Part shown: piece by piece, positions 34,401-41,616 of the stretch | Layout of the letters: the number at the start of each line of letters is the position of its first letter | How positions within the stretch are numbered: the first letter of the stretch is position 1 | Assembly: GCF_004795055.1 (NCBI RefSeq) | Contig: NZ_SSBJ01000032.1 | Span: forward strand, 22,334-86,333 | Source: Streptomyces sp. A1136 | GTDB taxonomy: Bacteria > Actinomycetota > Actinomycetes > Streptomycetales > Streptomycetaceae | Direction of reading: 5' to 3' | DNA: 64,000 nucleotides | Notes under the pieces: generated by a model | The model's input: the letters and a program-made list of their open reading frames with translations, nothing else | Databases searched by the model: none | Told to the model about the DNA's origin: nothing | Position numbers and translations under genes: made by a program

Positions 34401-34688
34401 TCGTACGGGGACCTGCGCGGCGAGGACTGGGCCCGCTTCCTGCGCTGCACGCTGCTGCCGTACGCCGTGCCGTCGGCCCCGGCCGACCCCCAGCAGGCCG
34501 CGGCGGAACTGGCCCGGCTGTCGGCGGCCCCGCATCCGCTGCGGGACGGCCGGCTGGCGGACTGCCTGGACTCCTACGCGGTGATCCTGGGCCGGGGCGT
34601 GGACCCGGCGGAGGGCTGGCAGGCCTGGCGCCTGGGCCTGGTGCCGAACCTCCACTCCCGGGAGATCATGGGCGTCCGCGTGCCGTGA
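31443..34688 (+). CDS. STAND-type NB-ARC/TPR protein with N-terminal hydrophobic hairpin
   Basis: A 1081-residue protein. Residues 1-75 are a charged helical region. Residues 79-130 form a Gly/Ala/Val-rich hydrophobic pair, probably two membrane or pore helices. A linker (LRLHWLSVLEVRGIRPFLEQQR) is typical of actinobacterial STAND proteins. The NB-ARC core follows: Walker A GEPGSGRT at 267-274 with Arg273 in the lysine position, Walker B VTVVLDDAVDP near 361, then a winged-helix-like region ending MHDAVRAYAAARL. From about 600 to 1000 come TPRs in 40-residue units (GEAWAHLQLGQVHLRLDAVERA-type). Unlike AfsR it has no DNA-binding domain. The ATG at 31443 follows GAGGGG. A signal-gated membrane effector is inferred; the partner and trigger are unknown. 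Confidence 0.85.
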   Translation: MRDSHRGEAERLLERAVEEEARRATAGAPVDKAALLARGREALDRIAEAAAEEYEAYVRALDEAAAGEESLAEAFRRANTSTALLVTGVAAAAAAGADLAFGVTAGTALSAGLVAGVAGAAATVAKVTALHLPAANRRAGVSGRPGGAEQLRLHWLSVLEVRGIRPFLEQQRLVAAGRTGSRGPVGAAGGVVGLAKQPAGGSGPALRGTDRSAQARRRAALEQSFGQLPQAEPVFAGRREELARIVRWVQAARAGTETRPVVVVLHGEPGSGRTALALRAAAALRDQFRGACVVDLRGGAAEAGQAPLPTREALLHLMNRLGAPREQLLFREGASAEQQVRRLGELYHQHLQGQPVTVVLDDAVDPAQVRALVPERSESLVLVTAPGPLELPRDLAAWVHQLPVARLARPEAAELVRASVEAAGGAPYDEGAEAALLELGAGLPLALRVLAPLGPVPGPAGGGLEAALALAYVRLPEERRRLLRRLTLAGRASLGPSAAAALIDADPVEAGRMLRELADAGLLDHVRGERYRMHDAVRAYAAARLAADEDRALAAAAHERLILGYAQLADSVIRMVDGKTSTRAHHFGGHGFASLDAALRWLDDESSFITAALRHAQDVDQQAVLALLGALCDFCLLRGDLYRLGEINELARAVEGGRAGPGGRLARSVQWRTGIAARQLGDLDKARTTLTSVVDQYMEAEQEAGAAMALVSLGITLHHQGNLPEAAARLREALTLQEADDLAGDRAWGLHALAAVERDRGLLAEALSLLERSLALHRESESVHGEAWAHLQLGQVHLRLDAVERAEAELRLALELYGRTRDDRGEAWALTQLGRARVVAGDAQPALERLRDALARHRLAEDARGEAWTLYYLGQALEEGGERDAAVRELERSRAMFSRMRDVYGLAHARHHSGRVTRDQRAAQTGNLRNSGFARQLLVDARADFRRIGLAHGEGWTCLELAVIDAGNGRLSQALVLCEEAARLFVSYGDLRGEDWARFLRCTLLPYAVPSAPADPQQAAAELARLSAAPHPLRDGRLADCLDSYAVILGRGVDPAEGWQAWRLGLVPNLHSREIMGVRVP

Positions 34689-34790
34689 CGACGCGAGGCC
34701 GCGCCGTGACCGCGCACCGGCGTGGCTGCCGCCGCCGTGACGGTCGTGGGGTGACCGTCCTGCGGTGACCGGCGCGGAGCTGACCGCGCC

Positions 34791-34822
34791 GTGCCGTGAC
34801 CGAGTCGGCCCGGTCACGGCAC
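34791..34822. terminator. bidirectional terminator after the STAND gene
   Basis: GTGCCGTGACCG and CGGTCACGGCAC form a perfect 12-bp stem with an 8-nt loop between the convergent STAND gene and the small membrane protein gene. The preceding 100 bp holds several diverged GTGACCG-like repeats. Confidence 0.75.
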
Positions 34823-34839
34823 CCGGCGACGCGGGGCGG

Positions 34840-35061
34840 CTACGGCGTGCGGCTCTCCGGGGCGGGGGCGACCGGCTCGGGCGCCTCCTGGAAGTCGACC
34901 CGGGCCATGTGCCGGCTCATGGACTTCATCAGGCCCCACACCCCGAGGGCGAGAGCGGCGAACACGATGAACCCGAGGAGCCCGGGGGTCACCTTGTTCT
35001 TGTCGAAGGTGTCGGCGGCCAGCGGAAGGAGCTGGGTGACTGCTGCCTGCGTAGCGCTCAT
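34840..35061 (-). CDS. small single-pass membrane protein coupled to mca
   Basis: A 73-residue protein. A polar N-terminus (about 25 residues) is followed by one membrane helix (GLLGFIVFAALALGVWGLM) and a basic stretch SMSRHMARVDF. The tail is Pro/Glu/Ala-rich and acidic. It starts 2 nt after the mca stop, with GGGAGA upstream of the ATG, so the two are one transcript. A gene of this kind follows mca in other streptomycetes (from memory); the function is unknown. It might bring Mca or mycothiol chemistry to the membrane (speculative). Confidence 0.83.
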   Translation of the reverse strand: MSATQAAVTQLLPLAADTFDKNKVTPGLLGFIVFAALALGVWGLMKSMSRHMARVDFQEAPEPVAPAPESRTP

Positions 35062-35063
35062 GG

Positions 35064-35945
35064 CTATGCATTCTCCCGGATGCCCGCGAAGAGGTCGGAC
35101 TCGGGGAGGGTGGTGTCCACGAACGACTTCGCCAGCTCGTACTCCTCGGTGGGCCAGACCTCCTTCTGGATCTCCATCGGGACGTGGAACCAGCCGCCGT
35201 CGGGGTCGATCTGCGTGGCGTGCGCGATGAGCGCCTTGTCACGGATCTCGAAGAAGTCGGCGCACGGGACGTGCGTGGTCAGCGTCCGCTCCTTGCGCTC
35301 GAACTCCTTCCAGCGCTCCAGCCACTCCCCGTAGGGGGACTCCAGGCCGCGGGAGAGCAGCGCCTCGTGCAGGGCGATGGTGCGCGGCTTGTTGAAGCCC
35401 TGGTTGTAGTAGAGCTTCTGCGGCTGGTAGGCGGGGCCGAACTCGGCCTCCGGGTACTTCTCGGTGTCGGCCGCGCCGTCGAAGGCGACCATCGTGACCT
35501 TGTGGGTCATGATGTGGTCGGGGTGCGGGTACCCGCCGTTCTCGTCGTACGTGGTGATGACCTGCGGCCGGAAGGCGCGGATCTTCCTCACCAGCCGACC
35601 GGCGGCCTCGTCGACGTCGGCGAGCGCGAAGCAACCCTCCGGCAGCGGCGGCAGCGGGTCGCCCTCGGGCAGCCCGGAGTCGACGTAGCCGAGCCACTCC
35701 TGCTCGACGCCGAGGATCTCGCGCGCCTCGTCCATCTCCTTCGCGCGCACCTCGTGGATGTGCTCCTCGATGTACTTGTCACCCTGGAGCTTGGGGTTCA
35801 GGATCGAGCCGCGCTCGCCCCCGGTGCAGGTCACGACCAGCACGGGCACCCCCTCGGACACGTACTTGGCCATGGTGGCCGCGCCCTTGCTCGACTCGTC
35901 GTCGGGGTGGGCATGGACGGCCATCAGTCGAAGCTGCTCGGTCAA
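35064..35945 (-). CDS. mca: mycothiol S-conjugate amidase Mca
   Basis: A 293-residue zinc amidase of the LmbE/MshB superfamily. The metal motif is at the start (MAVHAHPDDESSKGAATM, His13, Asp15, Asp16), and the third ligand sits in GGYPHPDHIMTH. It cleaves mycothiol-S-conjugates to a mercapturic acid and GlcN-inositol, the last step of mycothiol-based detoxification in Actinobacteria. The long C-terminal segment (WLERWKEFERKERTLTTHVPCADFFEIRD) distinguishes Mca from MshB. It is divergent from the DUF4307 gene and co-transcribed with the small membrane protein 2 nt downstream. Confidence 0.96.
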   Translation of the reverse strand: MTEQLRLMAVHAHPDDESSKGAATMAKYVSEGVPVLVVTCTGGERGSILNPKLQGDKYIEEHIHEVRAKEMDEAREILGVEQEWLGYVDSGLPEGDPLPPLPEGCFALADVDEAAGRLVRKIRAFRPQVITTYDENGGYPHPDHIMTHKVTMVAFDGAADTEKYPEAEFGPAYQPQKLYYNQGFNKPRTIALHEALLSRGLESPYGEWLERWKEFERKERTLTTHVPCADFFEIRDKALIAHATQIDPDGGWFHVPMEIQKEVWPTEEYELAKSFVDTTLPESDLFAGIRENA

Positions 35946-36078
35946 GACAGGATCCTCTGTGATTCGTCAGGGCGAAGGCTTCTATAGTGACCGAATCGGG
36001 GGACGGAAAATTCCTGGGGTGGGATCCGGCGGCGGTGCCGCTCCCCGGCCCGCTGGGCCCTCTCGAAAGGATCGGTCG

Positions 36079-36489
36079 ATGAGCACGGTGCGCGAGGGAG
36101 TGCCCGAGGGCCGGTACGGCCGTACGGCGGACGACCGGGCGGACCGGAAGCTCAAGATCGTCGGCTCGGTGCTCGGGGTGACGCTGCTGGGCGTCGTCGG
36201 CTGGATCGGCTGGGACTACGTGGCCGGGCAGAGCGTCAGCGCCGAGGTGATCAAGTTCCGGATCGTCTCCGCGAGCGAGGTCAAGGTCCACTTGGAGGTC
36301 CGCAAGGACGCCTCCGTCACCGGCGTGTGCACGCTCAGCTCCCAGGACAAGGACCACGGCGAGGTGGGCCGGGCCGACTTCACCTTCGCGCAGCGCGACA
36401 CGCGCGTGGACGAGGTCGTCTCGCTCAAGACCACGGGACGCGCGACGATGGTGGAGCTGGTGGGCTGCCAGGCGGCTGCCGCACGCTGA
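36079..36489 (+). CDS. DUF4307 membrane protein
   Basis: A 136-residue protein. An N-terminal charged segment (GVPEGRYGRTADDRADRKL) precedes one membrane helix (IVGSVLGVTLLGVVGWIGWDYV). An outer beta-domain follows with two cysteines (VTGVCTLSSQDKDHGEVGRADFTF, VELVGCQAAAAR). This is the DUF4307 family, always found near mca/greA in Actinobacteria. The role is unknown. The ATG at 36079 follows GAAAGG. It is divergent from mca, with the shared promoter in 35946-36078. Confidence 0.9.
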   Translation: MSTVREGVPEGRYGRTADDRADRKLKIVGSVLGVTLLGVVGWIGWDYVAGQSVSAEVIKFRIVSASEVKVHLEVRKDASVTGVCTLSSQDKDHGEVGRADFTFAQRDTRVDEVVSLKTTGRATMVELVGCQAAAAR

Positions 36490-36635
36490 TCCGGCCGGTG
36501 CGCGGGGGGCTCCGTGACCGGCGATGACACACTTCATACGGAAGGTGTCCTCCCCCTTTTCTTCCCGAATTGTTAGGCTCGTGGTTTCGTCCGCCGCTGG
36601 CGGCTTGTAGTCCCCTGTACCGACGAGGAGCACCC

Positions 36636-37133
36636 GTGACCCAGACGAGCGAGAGCGTCACCTGGCTGACCCAGGCGGCGTACGACCAGCTTAAGGCGGA
36701 GCTGGACTACCTCTCTGGTCCTGCCCGCACGGAGATCGCGGCCAAGATCGCGGCCGCGCGCGAAGAGGGCGACCTCCGGGAGAACGGCGGCTACCACGCG
36801 GCCAAGGAGGAGCAGGGCAAGCAGGAGCTGCGCGTGCGCCAGCTGACGCAGCTGCTGGAGAACGCCAAGGTCGGCACGGCGCCCGCCTCCGACGGCGTGG
36901 TGGCCCCCGGCACCCTCGTAAAGATCGCCTTCGACGGCGACGAGGACGACACCATGGAGTTCCTGCTGGCCTCGCGCGAGTACGCGTCCTCGGACTTCGA
37001 GACGTACTCCCCGCAGTCGCCGCTGGGCACGGGCGTGATGGGCAAGACGATCGGCGAGAACGCCGAGTACGAGCTGCCCAACGGCAAGAAGGCGGCCGTC
37101 AAGATCCTCGACGTCAAGCCGTTCACCGGCTGA
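36636..37133 (+). CDS. greA: transcription elongation factor GreA
   Basis: A 165-residue GreA/GreB family factor that rescues backtracked RNA polymerase by stimulating transcript cleavage. The N-terminal coiled-coil (VTWLTQAAYDQLKAELDYLSGPARTEIAAKI) carries the catalytic tip with acidic residues EEGDLRENGGYHAAKEEQG. The C-terminal FKBP-like domain (FLLASREYASSDFETYSPQSPLGTGVMGKTIGENAEYELPNGKKAAVKIL) is complete. The GTG at 36636 follows GAGGAG by 5 nt. TTAGGCT about 66 nt upstream is a possible -10. It is monocistronic and closed by a strong hairpin. Confidence 0.97.
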   Translation: MTQTSESVTWLTQAAYDQLKAELDYLSGPARTEIAAKIAAAREEGDLRENGGYHAAKEEQGKQELRVRQLTQLLENAKVGTAPASDGVVAPGTLVKIAFDGDEDDTMEFLLASREYASSDFETYSPQSPLGTGVMGKTIGENAEYELPNGKKAAVKILDVKPFTG

Positions 37134-37161
37134 TCACCCCCCTTCATCGGGACATGCGCGC

Positions 37162-37190
37162 ACGCCCGGCCGGACCATCCGGCCGGGCGT
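37162..37190. terminator. greA / ilvA bidirectional terminator
   Basis: ACGCCCGGCCGGA and TCCGGCCGGGCGT form a perfect 13-bp stem with a 3-nt loop, 29 nt after greA and in front of the convergent ilvA end. Confidence 0.85.
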
Positions 37191-37292
37191 CCGTGTATCC
37201 GCGCGAGCCGACGGCCGCGCCGTCGGCGGGCGGCATCCGCCCCGGCCCGGGCGGGACCCGCACCGGCCCGGGCGGGAGTCTCGCGACACGCC

Positions 37293-38525
37293 TCAGCCGA
37301 TGACCTTGTAGCCCGCGCCGTGGAGCGACCGGGCGACCTCCGTGCAGTGTTCCGGCCCTTTCGTCTCCAGGTGCAGTTCGACCTCCACCTCCGTGAGGCC
37401 GAGCCTCGGGTCGGTCCGTACGTGGCTCACGTCCAGCACGTTCGCGTCGACCACCGACAGCACTCCCAGCAGCCCGGCCAGCGCCCCCGGTCGGTCCGTG
37501 ACGCGCAGCCGCAGGGACAGGTAGCGGCCCGCCGCCGCCATGCCGTGGCGCAGGATGCGCTGGAGCAGCAGCGGATCGATGTTGCCGCCGGACAGCACCG
37601 CGACGACCGGACCGCCGCCGTACAGCTCGGGTTCGCTCAACAGGGCGGCCACCGGGCTGCACCCCGCCGGCTCGACCACCAGTTTCGCCCGCTCCAGGCA
37701 CAGCAGCAGGGCGCTGGACAGCGCGTCCTCCGACACCGTACGGACCTCGTCGAGCAGCTCGTCGATGATCCGGAAGGGGACGTCGCCGGGCCGGCCGACC
37801 TTGATGCCGTCCGCCATCGTGACCGGGCGCTCGATCGACACCGGATGCCCGGCCTTCAGCGAGGGCGGGTAGGCGGCCGCGCCGGCCGCCTGGACGCCGA
37901 CGACCCGTACGTCCGGGCGCAGCGCCTTGACCGCGACCGCGATCCCGGCGGCGAGCCCGCCGCCGCCGACACCGACCAGGATGGTCCGCACCTCCGGGCA
38001 CTGTTCGAGGATCTCCAGGCCGACCGTGCCCTGGCCGGCGATGATGTCGCGGTGGTCGAAGGGGTGGATGAACACCGCCCCGGTGCGGTCCGCGTACTCC
38101 TGCGCGGCGGCGAGGGTCTCGTCGACGACCTGGCCGTGCAGCAGCACCTCGGCGCCGTACTCCCGGGTCGCGGCCACCTTGGGCAGGGGCGCGCCGACCG
38201 GCATGAACACCGTCGAGCGGACCCCGAGCAGCGAGGAGGCCAGGGCCACGCCCTGAGCGTGGTTGCCCGCGCTGGCCGCGACGACGCCGGCCGCCCGCTG
38301 CTCGGGGCGCAGTCCGGCGATGCGCACGTACGCCCCGCGCAGCTTGAAGGAACCCGTCCGCTGGAGGTTCTCGCACTTGAAGTGGACCGGGGAGCCGGTC
38401 AGCGCGGAAAGGTGGCGGCTGCCCTCCACGGGGGTCATCCGCGAGACGCCCGACAGCATCTTCTGGGCACCCCGCACGTCGTCGAGGATGACCTGCGGTA
38501 CGGGCTGGGGAACGCGGTAGTTCAT
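37293..38525 (-). CDS. ilvA: threonine ammonia-lyase (threonine dehydratase)
   Basis: A 410-residue fold-type II PLP enzyme that converts L-threonine to 2-oxobutyrate and ammonia. The PLP lysine is in TGSFKLRGAY, the substrate loop is ASAGNHAQGVA and the PLP phosphate loop is GVGGGGLAAG. A C-terminal ACT domain is present (LSLRLRVTDRPGALAGLLGVL), as in the short, TdcB/IlvA-type enzymes of Actinobacteria. The product feeds isoleucine synthesis or, as 2-oxobutyrate, propionyl-CoA, which could be used by the carboxylase at 60-64 kb. The ATG at 38525 has only a weak ribosome-binding site. Monocistronic, divergent from MarR. Confidence 0.95.
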   Translation of the reverse strand: MNYRVPQPVPQVILDDVRGAQKMLSGVSRMTPVEGSRHLSALTGSPVHFKCENLQRTGSFKLRGAYVRIAGLRPEQRAAGVVAASAGNHAQGVALASSLLGVRSTVFMPVGAPLPKVAATREYGAEVLLHGQVVDETLAAAQEYADRTGAVFIHPFDHRDIIAGQGTVGLEILEQCPEVRTILVGVGGGGLAAGIAVAVKALRPDVRVVGVQAAGAAAYPPSLKAGHPVSIERPVTMADGIKVGRPGDVPFRIIDELLDEVRTVSEDALSSALLLCLERAKLVVEPAGCSPVAALLSEPELYGGGPVVAVLSGGNIDPLLLQRILRHGMAAAGRYLSLRLRVTDRPGALAGLLGVLSVVDANVLDVSHVRTDPRLGLTEVEVELHLETKGPEHCTEVARSLHGAGYKVIG

Positions 38526-38883
38526 GCGGCCAGTCTCGCAGCCGGCGCGCCCGGCGGCTGGCCCGCGAGGAGCGGCCCGGGCCGGCCCCGTGACCCGGCG
38601 AAAGGCCCGGCGAAGGGCCCGGCGAAGGGTCGGCGAGGGTTCGGGGTGAGGGCGGGGTGAGTGCGGGGCGAAGGCCGCGGGCGAGGGGATCGCCCCCTCG
38701 TCGGGTGCGGCCGGCCCTGAACCGATCCCACGGGGAGAGGGCGATATCTCGCCATGCGGGACGGGGCCGGCGCGGTGGTCGGCGGTGCCCGTATCAGTTC
38801 TCGTACAGGGCGTACGAGCCGCCGTGTGGCCGCGTACTCTGTCCACCATCCTTGTCGGACCCACGCGAAGAGAGCCCACGGCC
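38526..38883. other. divergent intergenic region with 12-bp tandem repeat
   Basis: 358 bp between ilvA and the MarR gene. It holds about three tandem copies of CCCGGCGAAGGG (38594-38629, first copy with one mismatch), followed by further GCGA/GGG-rich degenerate units to about 38690. I see no coding potential. The repeat may be simple polymerase slippage; a MarR or other site is not evident. Confidence 0.55.
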
Positions 38884-39405
38884 ATGCCCTCCATCCCGGC
38901 CAGTTCCGACCTGCCCACGGCGGCCGAAACGCCCGCCGAAGCCGGTCTCCTCGACGCGCTCCAGCACCAGGTGGCGGTCTTCGCCCGCCGCGCGGAGCAG
39001 ACCCGTCTCGGTGGGGTGGGCCAGGCCCGCAACTCGATGGACCGCGCCGCCTACCTGCTGTTGAACCGGCTCGACCTGGAAGGGCCCATGGGCGTCAAGG
39101 CGCTCGCGGGCGGCATGGGGATCGACTCCTCCACCGTCACCCGGCAGGTGGCCCCGCTCGTCGACAGCGGCCTGGTCAAGCGCACCTCCCACCCCGAGGA
39201 CGGCCGGGCCGTGGTGCTCGCGCTGTCCCCGCGCGGGCTGGCGCGGCTGGAAGAGGTGCGTTCCTCGCGGCGCGAGCTGATGGCCCGGGTGACGCGGGAC
39301 TGGACCGAGGAGGAGCGCGAGGCGTTCACCTCGCTGCTGACCCGGTTCAACGTGTCGCTGTCGGAGCTGATGGCCTCCGTGGTGGACGCCGGTCCGGCGT
39401 CCTGA
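38884..39405 (+). CDS. MarR family transcriptional regulator
   Basis: A 173-residue winged-helix regulator. The DNA-binding part contains MGVKALAGGMGIDSSTVTRQVAPLVDSGLVKRTSHPEDGRAVVLALSPRG (HTH plus the Asp/Arg wing). Flanking helices at both ends dimerise. The ATG at 38884 follows an AAGAGAG-type site; the frame open from 38785 has poorer support. It regulates unknown genes, perhaps its own expression or the adjacent sigma-like pair. The ligand is unknown. Confidence 0.92.
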   Translation: MPSIPASSDLPTAAETPAEAGLLDALQHQVAVFARRAEQTRLGGVGQARNSMDRAAYLLLNRLDLEGPMGVKALAGGMGIDSSTVTRQVAPLVDSGLVKRTSHPEDGRAVVLALSPRGLARLEEVRSSRRELMARVTRDWTEEEREAFTSLLTRFNVSLSELMASVVDAGPAS

Positions 39406-39486
39406 ACCCGTCGGGCGGGAGCGCGCGCATCCCGCCCCGTCCCACCCCTTGACCCGGATGGTGCCCCCGGCCGCACTATGTGGCCC

Positions 39487-39936
39487 ATGGCGGCTGTGGA
39501 CCACCGGGCGGGGCCCTTCGCGGAGTTCGAGGCGTTCGTCGCGGGCGCGGCGGGCCGACTGCTGCACGTCGCGGTCCTGCTGACGGGCGAGCCCGAGGAC
39601 GACCCGCCCACCGCCCGCCGGCTCCTCGCGGGCGCGCTGGCCCGGACGTACGCGCACTGGCGCAGGCTGCGCGCGGACGACCCGTACGAGTTCACGCGCC
39701 GTCAGCTGTGCGCCGCCTACGCCCGCACCGCCTGGCGGCACCCCGGCGGCGGTGGCGTCCTCGCCCGGCTGAGCCCACAGGAGCGGCTCGTACTGGTGCT
39801 ACGGGTCTACGAGGGCGTCGCGGAGGAGGTCACGGCCGCGCAGCTCGGGCTGCCGCCCGAGCGCGTGGAGGCACTGCGGGCCGGGGCCCTCGCCAAGCTG
39901 CGCGCCGCGCCGACCGACGGGGGGCAGGTGGCGTGA
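39487..39936 (+). CDS. reduced ECF-sigma-like protein
   Basis: A 149-residue protein resembling a short SigE-like ECF sigma factor. An N-terminal region-2-like helix is present (FEAFVAGAAGRLLHVAVLLTGEPE, AHWRRL), and a region-4-like HTH is at the C-terminus (RLSPQERLVLVLRVYEGVAEEVTAAQLGLPPERVEALRAGALAKL). The central -10-recognition motifs are poorly conserved and the protein is shorter than the usual 170-200 residues. The ATG at 39487 is chosen; 39478 is an alternative. Its stop overlaps the GTG of the next gene (GTGA), the arrangement typical of sigma/anti-sigma pairs. It may be a decayed sigma or a regulator that only binds polymerase. Confidence 0.7.
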   Translation: MAAVDHRAGPFAEFEAFVAGAAGRLLHVAVLLTGEPEDDPPTARRLLAGALARTYAHWRRLRADDPYEFTRRQLCAAYARTAWRHPGGGGVLARLSPQERLVLVLRVYEGVAEEVTAAQLGLPPERVEALRAGALAKLRAAPTDGGQVA

Positions 39937-40187
39937 GCGGCTTCCGGGACCCCAAGGAGGACCAGGTCAGGCGGCTGCTGGAGGGTCCGCACCCGCCGGT
40001 GCCGGCCGGGTTGGCGGCGGCTGCCGCGGCCCGCGGCGCCCGACTGCTGCGGCGCTACCGGGCGCTGCGACGGTTCGGCTGGGCGGTGCTCCTCGCGGCG
40101 GCCGCGGCCTTCACGGTGTGGGCCGCCCTGACCCGCCCGTGGGCGACGCCGCCGAGCGGTGTTTCCCCGCCCCTGGAGGGCTGGTGA
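39933..40187 (+). CDS. small membrane protein coupled to sigma-like gene
   Basis: An 84-residue protein starting at a GTG (39933) that overlaps the previous stop. The N-terminal half is basic (FRDPKEDQVRRLLEGPHPPVPAGLAAAAAARGARLLRRYRALRR), followed by one membrane helix (FGWAVLLAAAAAFTVWAAL) and a short outer tail. Position suggests an anti-sigma-like partner, but no ZAS motif (HxxxCxxC) is visible. It could be a simple membrane anchor. Not recognised as a named family. Confidence 0.7.
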   Translation: MSGFRDPKEDQVRRLLEGPHPPVPAGLAAAAAARGARLLRRYRALRRFGWAVLLAAAAAFTVWAALTRPWATPPSGVSPPLEGW

Positions 40188-40206
40188 CCACCGCCCGGCG
40201 CCGCGC

Positions 40207-40250
40207 GTTCGCCGCGACGGCCCGGCGTTGCAGCCGGGACCGCGCGAACA
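40207..40250. terminator. bidirectional terminator before metB
   Basis: A long hairpin: inner perfect stem CCCGGC/GCCGGG with loop GTTGCA, and an outer arm GTTCGCCGCG that pairs with CGCGCGAAC apart from one bulge. It separates the convergent sigma-like unit and metB. Confidence 0.65.
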
Positions 40251-40267
40251 CGTCCCCGTGACGGGGC

Positions 40268-41425
40268 CTAGCCGAGGGCCTGGGTCAGGTCCGCGATGAG
40301 GTCGTCGGCGTTCTCGATGCCGACCGAGAGGCGGATGAGGTCCGCGGGGACCTCCAGCGCCGACCCGGCGACGGAGGCGTGCGTCATCCGGCCCGGGTGC
40401 TCGATGAGGGACTCGACGCCGCCCAGGGACTCGCCCAGGGTGAACAGTTTGGCGCGGTCGCAGACGGCGACCGCCGCCTCCTCGCCGCCCTCGACCTGGA
40501 AGGAGATCATGCCGCCGAAGTTGCGCATCTGCTTGGCGGCGATCTCGTGGCCCGGGTGCTCGGGCAGGCCCGGGTAGAGCACCTTGGTGACCTTCGGGTG
40601 GCGTCGCAGCACCTCGACGATCTTGGCGGCGTTCTCGGCGTGCCGGTCCATGCGGACGGCGAGGGTCTTGATGCCTCGCAGCACGATCCAGGAGTCGAAG
40701 GGGCCTGCGACGGCGCCCATCGCGTTCTGGTGGTACGCCAGTTCCTCGCCCAGCGCCGCGTCGGCGGTGACGAGGGCGCCACCGACGACGTCGGAGTGAC
40801 CGCCCATGTACTTCGTCAGCGAGTGCACGACCACGTCGGCGCCCAGGGCCAGCGGCTGCTGGAGGTAGGGCGAGGCGAAGGTGTTGTCGACGACCAGCTT
40901 GGCCCCGGCGGTGCGCGCGATGTCGGCCACCATCGCGATGTCGGTGATCCCGAGCAGCGGGTTCGAGGGGGTCTCGACCCAGATGACCTTGGTCTTCGGG
41001 GTCAGCGCCGCGCGGACGGAGTCCGCGTCGGAGGTGTCGGCCACCGACCACTCGACGCCCCAGCGGGAGACGACCTTCGCGAAGAGGCGGAACGTGCCGC
41101 CGTAGGCATCGTTCGGGATGACCACGTGGTCGCCCGGGGCCAGCAGCGTGCGCAGCAGGCAGTCCTCGGCGGCGAGCCCGGACGCGAAGGCGAGACCGCG
41201 CGTGCCGCCCTCCAGCGCCGCGAGGTTCTCCTCCAGGGCGGTGCGGGTCGGGTTGGCGCTGCGGCTGTACTCGTAGCCGCCGCGCAGGCCGCCGACGCCG
41301 TCCTGCTTGTAGGTGGAGACCTGGTAGATCGGGGGCACGACCGCGCCGGTCAGCGGGTCCGCCGTGTTGCCCGCGTGGATCGCGCGGGTCTCGAAGCTCT
41401 GGTGCTCGTGGCTGTCGTCGCTCAT
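40268..41425 (-). CDS. metB: cystathionine gamma-synthase (MetB-type)
   Basis: A 385-residue PLP enzyme of the Cys/Met metabolism family. It joins O-acyl-homoserine and cysteine to cystathionine, or works in the reverse direction as gamma-lyase. Motifs are YEYSRSANPTRTALEENLAALEGG, the PLP lysine in VVHSLTKYMGGHSDVVGG, and the C-terminal SLGGVESLIEHPGRMTHASV, RLSVGIENADDLIADL. TAGCAT lies 6 nt before the ATG and no ribosome-binding site is seen, suggesting a leaderless mRNA; no SAM riboswitch fits in that space. Synthase and lyase cannot be separated by sequence alone. Monocistronic. Confidence 0.94.
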   Translation of the reverse strand: MSDDSHEHQSFETRAIHAGNTADPLTGAVVPPIYQVSTYKQDGVGGLRGGYEYSRSANPTRTALEENLAALEGGTRGLAFASGLAAEDCLLRTLLAPGDHVVIPNDAYGGTFRLFAKVVSRWGVEWSVADTSDADSVRAALTPKTKVIWVETPSNPLLGITDIAMVADIARTAGAKLVVDNTFASPYLQQPLALGADVVVHSLTKYMGGHSDVVGGALVTADAALGEELAYHQNAMGAVAGPFDSWIVLRGIKTLAVRMDRHAENAAKIVEVLRRHPKVTKVLYPGLPEHPGHEIAAKQMRNFGGMISFQVEGGEEAAVAVCDRAKLFTLGESLGGVESLIEHPGRMTHASVAGSALEVPADLIRLSVGIENADDLIADLTQALG

Positions 41426-41616
41426 GGGCAGATGCTAAGCCCCACACGCACCACGGGGCCTCCCCGGCCCGGGAGGCCCACCGGGGTCGCCGGGGTCCGC
41501 CGGGATCCGGCGGGGGCGGGCGCGGGTTTCACGCGGGCCCGGCGGGGTTCGAGGCGCTCCCGGAGGCTCCCGGCGGGCATTCGCCTTCGCCCGGGTGCGT
41601 CTGGTTCGCTGGGCCC

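Noticed and set aside
41426..41470. SAM riboswitch before metB
   Set aside because: The start codon lies 6 nt from a -10-like box and no structured leader fits; the following sequence shows no riboswitch core.
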